Below, one piece after another: positions 7,802-9,626 of a stretch of 9,626 nucleotides of DNA. Every line of letters begins with the position of its first letter. Position 1 is the first letter of the stretch. The notes under the pieces are model-generated. The model made no database searches. It was not told where the DNA came from and worked only from the letters and a program-made list of their open reading frames with translations. This DNA is from Massilia sp. (GTDB lineage: Bacteria; Pseudomonadota; Gammaproteobacteria; Burkholderiales; Burkholderiaceae_D), in NCBI GenBank assembly GCA_028291845.1, contig JAQGNM010000597.1, positions 1 to 9,626 of the forward strand, in the 5' to 3' direction. Position numbers and translations under genes: made by a program.

Positions 7802-8742
7802 TCGCGCGTCCCCAACAAACCCTTCGGACGAAAGATCAGCATCAGCACCAGAAGCAGGAAGGGCAGGATGGCCGCGCTCTGGGCGATCGTCACCTTGAGT
7901 AACGCAAAGCCGGGCGTGGCCTCGGTGATGCCGGCGCCAAGGCCGTTCAGCAGGCTCATCACGGAGTAATCGAGGGCCACCGCGAAGGTCTGCAGCACGC
8001 CGATCAGCAGTGACGCGATAAAGGCGCCCGCCAGCGAGCCCATGCCGCCGACCACCACCACGACAAAGACGATGCTGCCGACGGTGGCGGCCATGCTCGG
8101 TTCGGTGACGAAGGCATTGCCGCCGATCACCCCAGCCAGTGCCGCCAGCGCGCAGCCGCCGCCGAACACCCACATGAAGATGCGCGGCACGTTGTGGCCG
8201 AGCGCTTCGGCCGCTTCCGGATGGGTCAGCGCCGCCTGGATTACCAGGCCGATGCGGGTGCGCGTGAGCAACAGCCAGATCGACGCCAGCATGGCCAGGG
8301 CAACCGCCATCATGAAGCTGCGGTACATCGGGAAACTGGTCGAATACAGGGTGAACAAAGGGCGGTCGAGCGCGGCCGGGACGGCGTAGGCCACCGCCGA
8401 CCTGCCCCACACAAGCTGCACCAGTTCGACAATCAGGTAGGACAGGCCGAAGGTGAACAACAGTTCCGGGACGTGGCCGAATTTGTGGATCGGCCGCAAG
8501 CCGTAGCGCTCGACCAGCGCGCCGGCCAGGCCCACCACCAGCGGCGCGAGGACCAGCGCCGGCCAGAATCCGAGCCAGTTGCTGATGCTGTAGGCGATGT
8601 AGGCGCCCAGCATATAAAAGCTGGCGTGGGCGAAGTTCAGCACACCCATCATGCTGAATATCAGGGTCAGGCCGGACGAGAGCATGAACAGCAACAAGCC
8701 GTAGCTGATCCCGTTCAGCAATGTGAACAACGTAAATTCCAT
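7798..8742 (-). CDS. livH: livH: ABC transporter permease, branched-chain amino acid type
   Basis: Inner-membrane permease of 314 residues that forms the translocation path with LivM. It opens with the classic LivH start MEFTLFTLLNGISYGLLLFM, followed by SSGLTLIFSMMGVLNFAHAS (22-41) and FYMLGAYIAY. The cytoplasmic coupling loop is TRTRIGLVIQAALTHPEAAE (160-179), and a late conserved block VVVVGGMGSLAGAF is at 228-241. It ends FRPKGLLGTRE, the usual C-terminal pattern. The start at 8742 is chosen from this family N-terminus; the frame stays open upstream to an ATG at 8805, but that stretch is spacer that forms a hairpin. The ribosome binding site is weak (AGG five bases upstream), so its translation may depend on the preceding gene or on RNA structure. 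Confidence 0.93.
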   Translation of the reverse strand: MEFTLFTLLNGISYGLLLFMLSSGLTLIFSMMGVLNFAHASFYMLGAYIAYSISNWLGFWPALVLAPLVVGLAGALVERYGLRPIHKFGHVPELLFTFGLSYLIVELVQLVWGRSAVAYAVPAALDRPLFTLYSTSFPMYRSFMMAVALAMLASIWLLLTRTRIGLVIQAALTHPEAAEALGHNVPRIFMWVFGGGCALAALAGVIGGNAFVTEPSMAATVGSIVFVVVVVGGMGSLAGAFIASLLIGVLQTFAVALDYSVMSLLNGLGAGITEATPGFALLKVTIAQSAAILPFLLLVLMLIFRPKGLLGTRE

Positions 8743-8767
8743 GGGGGCCTGCCAAAGGTGGATGAAA

Positions 8768-8814
8768 CACACCGGCCCCATGTAGCGGAGCCGGTGTGGC
8801 AGCAAATTACCGGC
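8768..8814 (-). promoter_or_regulatory. Alternative hairpins between the binding-protein gene and livH
   Basis: On the minus strand, directly after the binding-protein TAA, there are three mutually complementary segments. Segment 1 is GCCGGT (8814-8809), segment 2 is CACACCGGC (8798-8790) and segment 3 is GCCGGTGTG (8776-8768). Segments 2 and 3 form a perfect nine-base-pair stem with a 13-base loop; segments 1 and 2 can instead form a six-base-pair stem, also with a 13-base loop. Only three U residues follow the larger stem, so it is at most a leaky terminator. Such hairpins often protect the upstream binding-protein message and lower permease expression. Confidence 0.6.
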
Positions 8815-9626
8815 TTATGCGCTCGGCCGTTTCATCTGGCAGGAGGTGGGCTGACCGGCCTGGTAGGCATCGATTTTCTTGTCCATCTTCCAGCCGTAAC
8901 CCGTGTTTTCCTGGTCGTACTTGACGTCCTTGCCGTTGATCCTGGTCCAGGTGCCGATGTACAGCGGCTGCTGCAACTGGTGATCGACCTTGTTCATCAT
9001 CACTTCGCCGTTCAGGCTGGCAAACTTGGCCCCTTCCATGGCGAACGCCACTTTGACCGGGTCGGTCGACTTGCCGGCCTTGATCGCCTGCGCCAGCATG
9101 CCGATGCCGCTGTGGGTTTGCGCCGTGTAGTAATCGTCGTTGTATTTCTTTTTGTACGCCTCGACGATTTCCTTGCCTTTGAAACTCTCGTTGTTGACCA
9201 TCCAGTTGCCGACGATTTTCACGCGCTCGGCGCCGGCCGCGCCCATCGCCGTCGGCACCCCGGTCGTCGCCGCATAATACGTGTAGAAATTAGCCTTCAG
9301 GTCGGCGTCCTTGGCGGCGCGGATCAGCAGCGCCAGGTCGGCGCCCCAGTTACCCGTGATGACAGTGTCGGCGCCGGACGCCTTGATCTTGGCGATGTAG
9401 GGCGAAAAATCCTTCACTTGTGCGATCGGATGCAGGTCGTCGCCGACAATCTTGATGTCAGGCCGCTTGCGCTGCAGGTATTCCTTGGCCGCCCGGCTCA
9501 CCGCCTGGCCGAAGGCGTAGTTCTGGCCGATGATGTAGACGCTCTTGATGTCCTTGTTCGGCGCCATGTAGCTGGTCAGCGCTTCCATTTTCATGTCGGA
9601 GTTGGCGTCGAAGCGGAAGTGCCAGA
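8815..9626 (-). CDS. Periplasmic substrate-binding protein of the HAAT (LivJ/K) type, N-terminus cut off
   Basis: Extracytoplasmic receptor that captures the ligand and delivers it to LivHM. The visible 269 residues are the C-terminal two thirds of a Peripla_BP_6 fold. The frame stays open to the right edge (WHFRFDANSDMKMEALTSYM), so the ATG at 9594 is internal and the signal peptide lies beyond the window. Recognisable parts are the strand and turn SVYIIGQNYAFGQ (second-domain entry), FSPYIAKIKASGADTVITGN (beta-alpha-beta unit), YTAQTHSGIGMLAQAI, and the C-terminal GYGWKMDKKIDAYQAGQPTS followed by CQMKRPSA. Family members bind leucine, isoleucine and valine, but many in betaproteobacteria bind other amino acids, amides or aromatic acids. 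The ligand cannot be called here, so I give no livJ or livK symbol. It is first in the liv operon as seen; its promoter is outside the window. Confidence 0.92.
   Translation of the reverse strand, partial: WHFRFDANSDMKMEALTSYMAPNKDIKSVYIIGQNYAFGQAVSRAAKEYLQRKRPDIKIVGDDLHPIAQVKDFSPYIAKIKASGADTVITGNWGADLALLIRAAKDADLKANFYTYYAATTGVPTAMGAAGAERVKIVGNWMVNNESFKGKEIVEAYKKKYNDDYYTAQTHSGIGMLAQAIKAGKSTDPVKVAFAMEGAKFASLNGEVMMNKVDHQLQQPLYIGTWTRINGKDVKYDQENTGYGWKMDKKIDAYQAGQPTSCQMKRPSA

Noticed and set aside
6506..8770. A 754-codon frame that would fuse LivM to an upstream segment
   Set aside because: The part upstream of 7801 is livH read in the wrong frame; the ATGA overlap and ribosome binding site place the LivM start at 7801.

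Overview
The window looks like chromosomal DNA of a high-GC betaproteobacterium, most probably Oxalobacteraceae (Massilia, Duganella or Janthinobacterium type). This rests on remembered resemblance of the LivG and LivF motifs, the transporter and the intergenic repeats, not on a search. No tRNA, rRNA, CRISPR array, insertion sequence, integrase or phage gene is visible. It reads as ordinary metabolic chromosome with a few local oddities.

Layout: positions 1-1589 (+) hold the 3' part of an MHS-family major facilitator transporter with a large extracytoplasmic insertion, closed by a strong intrinsic terminator at 1620-1651. Positions 1740-2084 (+) encode a 114-residue protein with 16 cysteines, a cytosolic copper-storage (Csp3-like) four-helix bundle. 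Everything to the right is on the minus strand. Reading in the direction of transcription (right to left) it is: a periplasmic substrate-binding protein of the branched-chain amino acid (HAAT) type, cut by the right edge; the two permeases livH and livM; the two ATPases livG and livF; a bifunctional enoyl-CoA hydratase/3-hydroxyacyl-CoA dehydrogenase; and a small exported DUF6624-like protein. The plus and minus blocks converge near 2085-2146.

How the genes work together: the binding protein, LivHM and LivGF form one ABC importer. The last three junctions are stop/start overlaps (ATGA, ATGA, TGATG), so the genes are translationally coupled. A pair of competing hairpins separates the binding-protein gene from livH. 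The beta-oxidation enzyme sits 81 bases after livF and appears to have its own promoter, overlaid by a near-perfect palindrome that looks like a repressor operator. Carbon skeletons from imported amino acids or other acids could feed acyl-CoA oxidation, but that link is inferred from position only.

The most notable observation is in livF. The true ATG, its ribosome binding site and its overlap with livG are intact, but codon 19 is an in-frame TAG. The importer's second ATPase would therefore be truncated or absent unless it restarts at a GTG at codon 26, is read through, or the base is a sequencing error. Other points: two 59-base tandem repeats with REP-like hairpins that include the last codons of the beta-oxidation gene, a two-helix C-terminal extension on LivM, and a cysteine-bearing insertion of roughly 125 residues in the MFS transporter. 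I found no convincing new multi-gene system.
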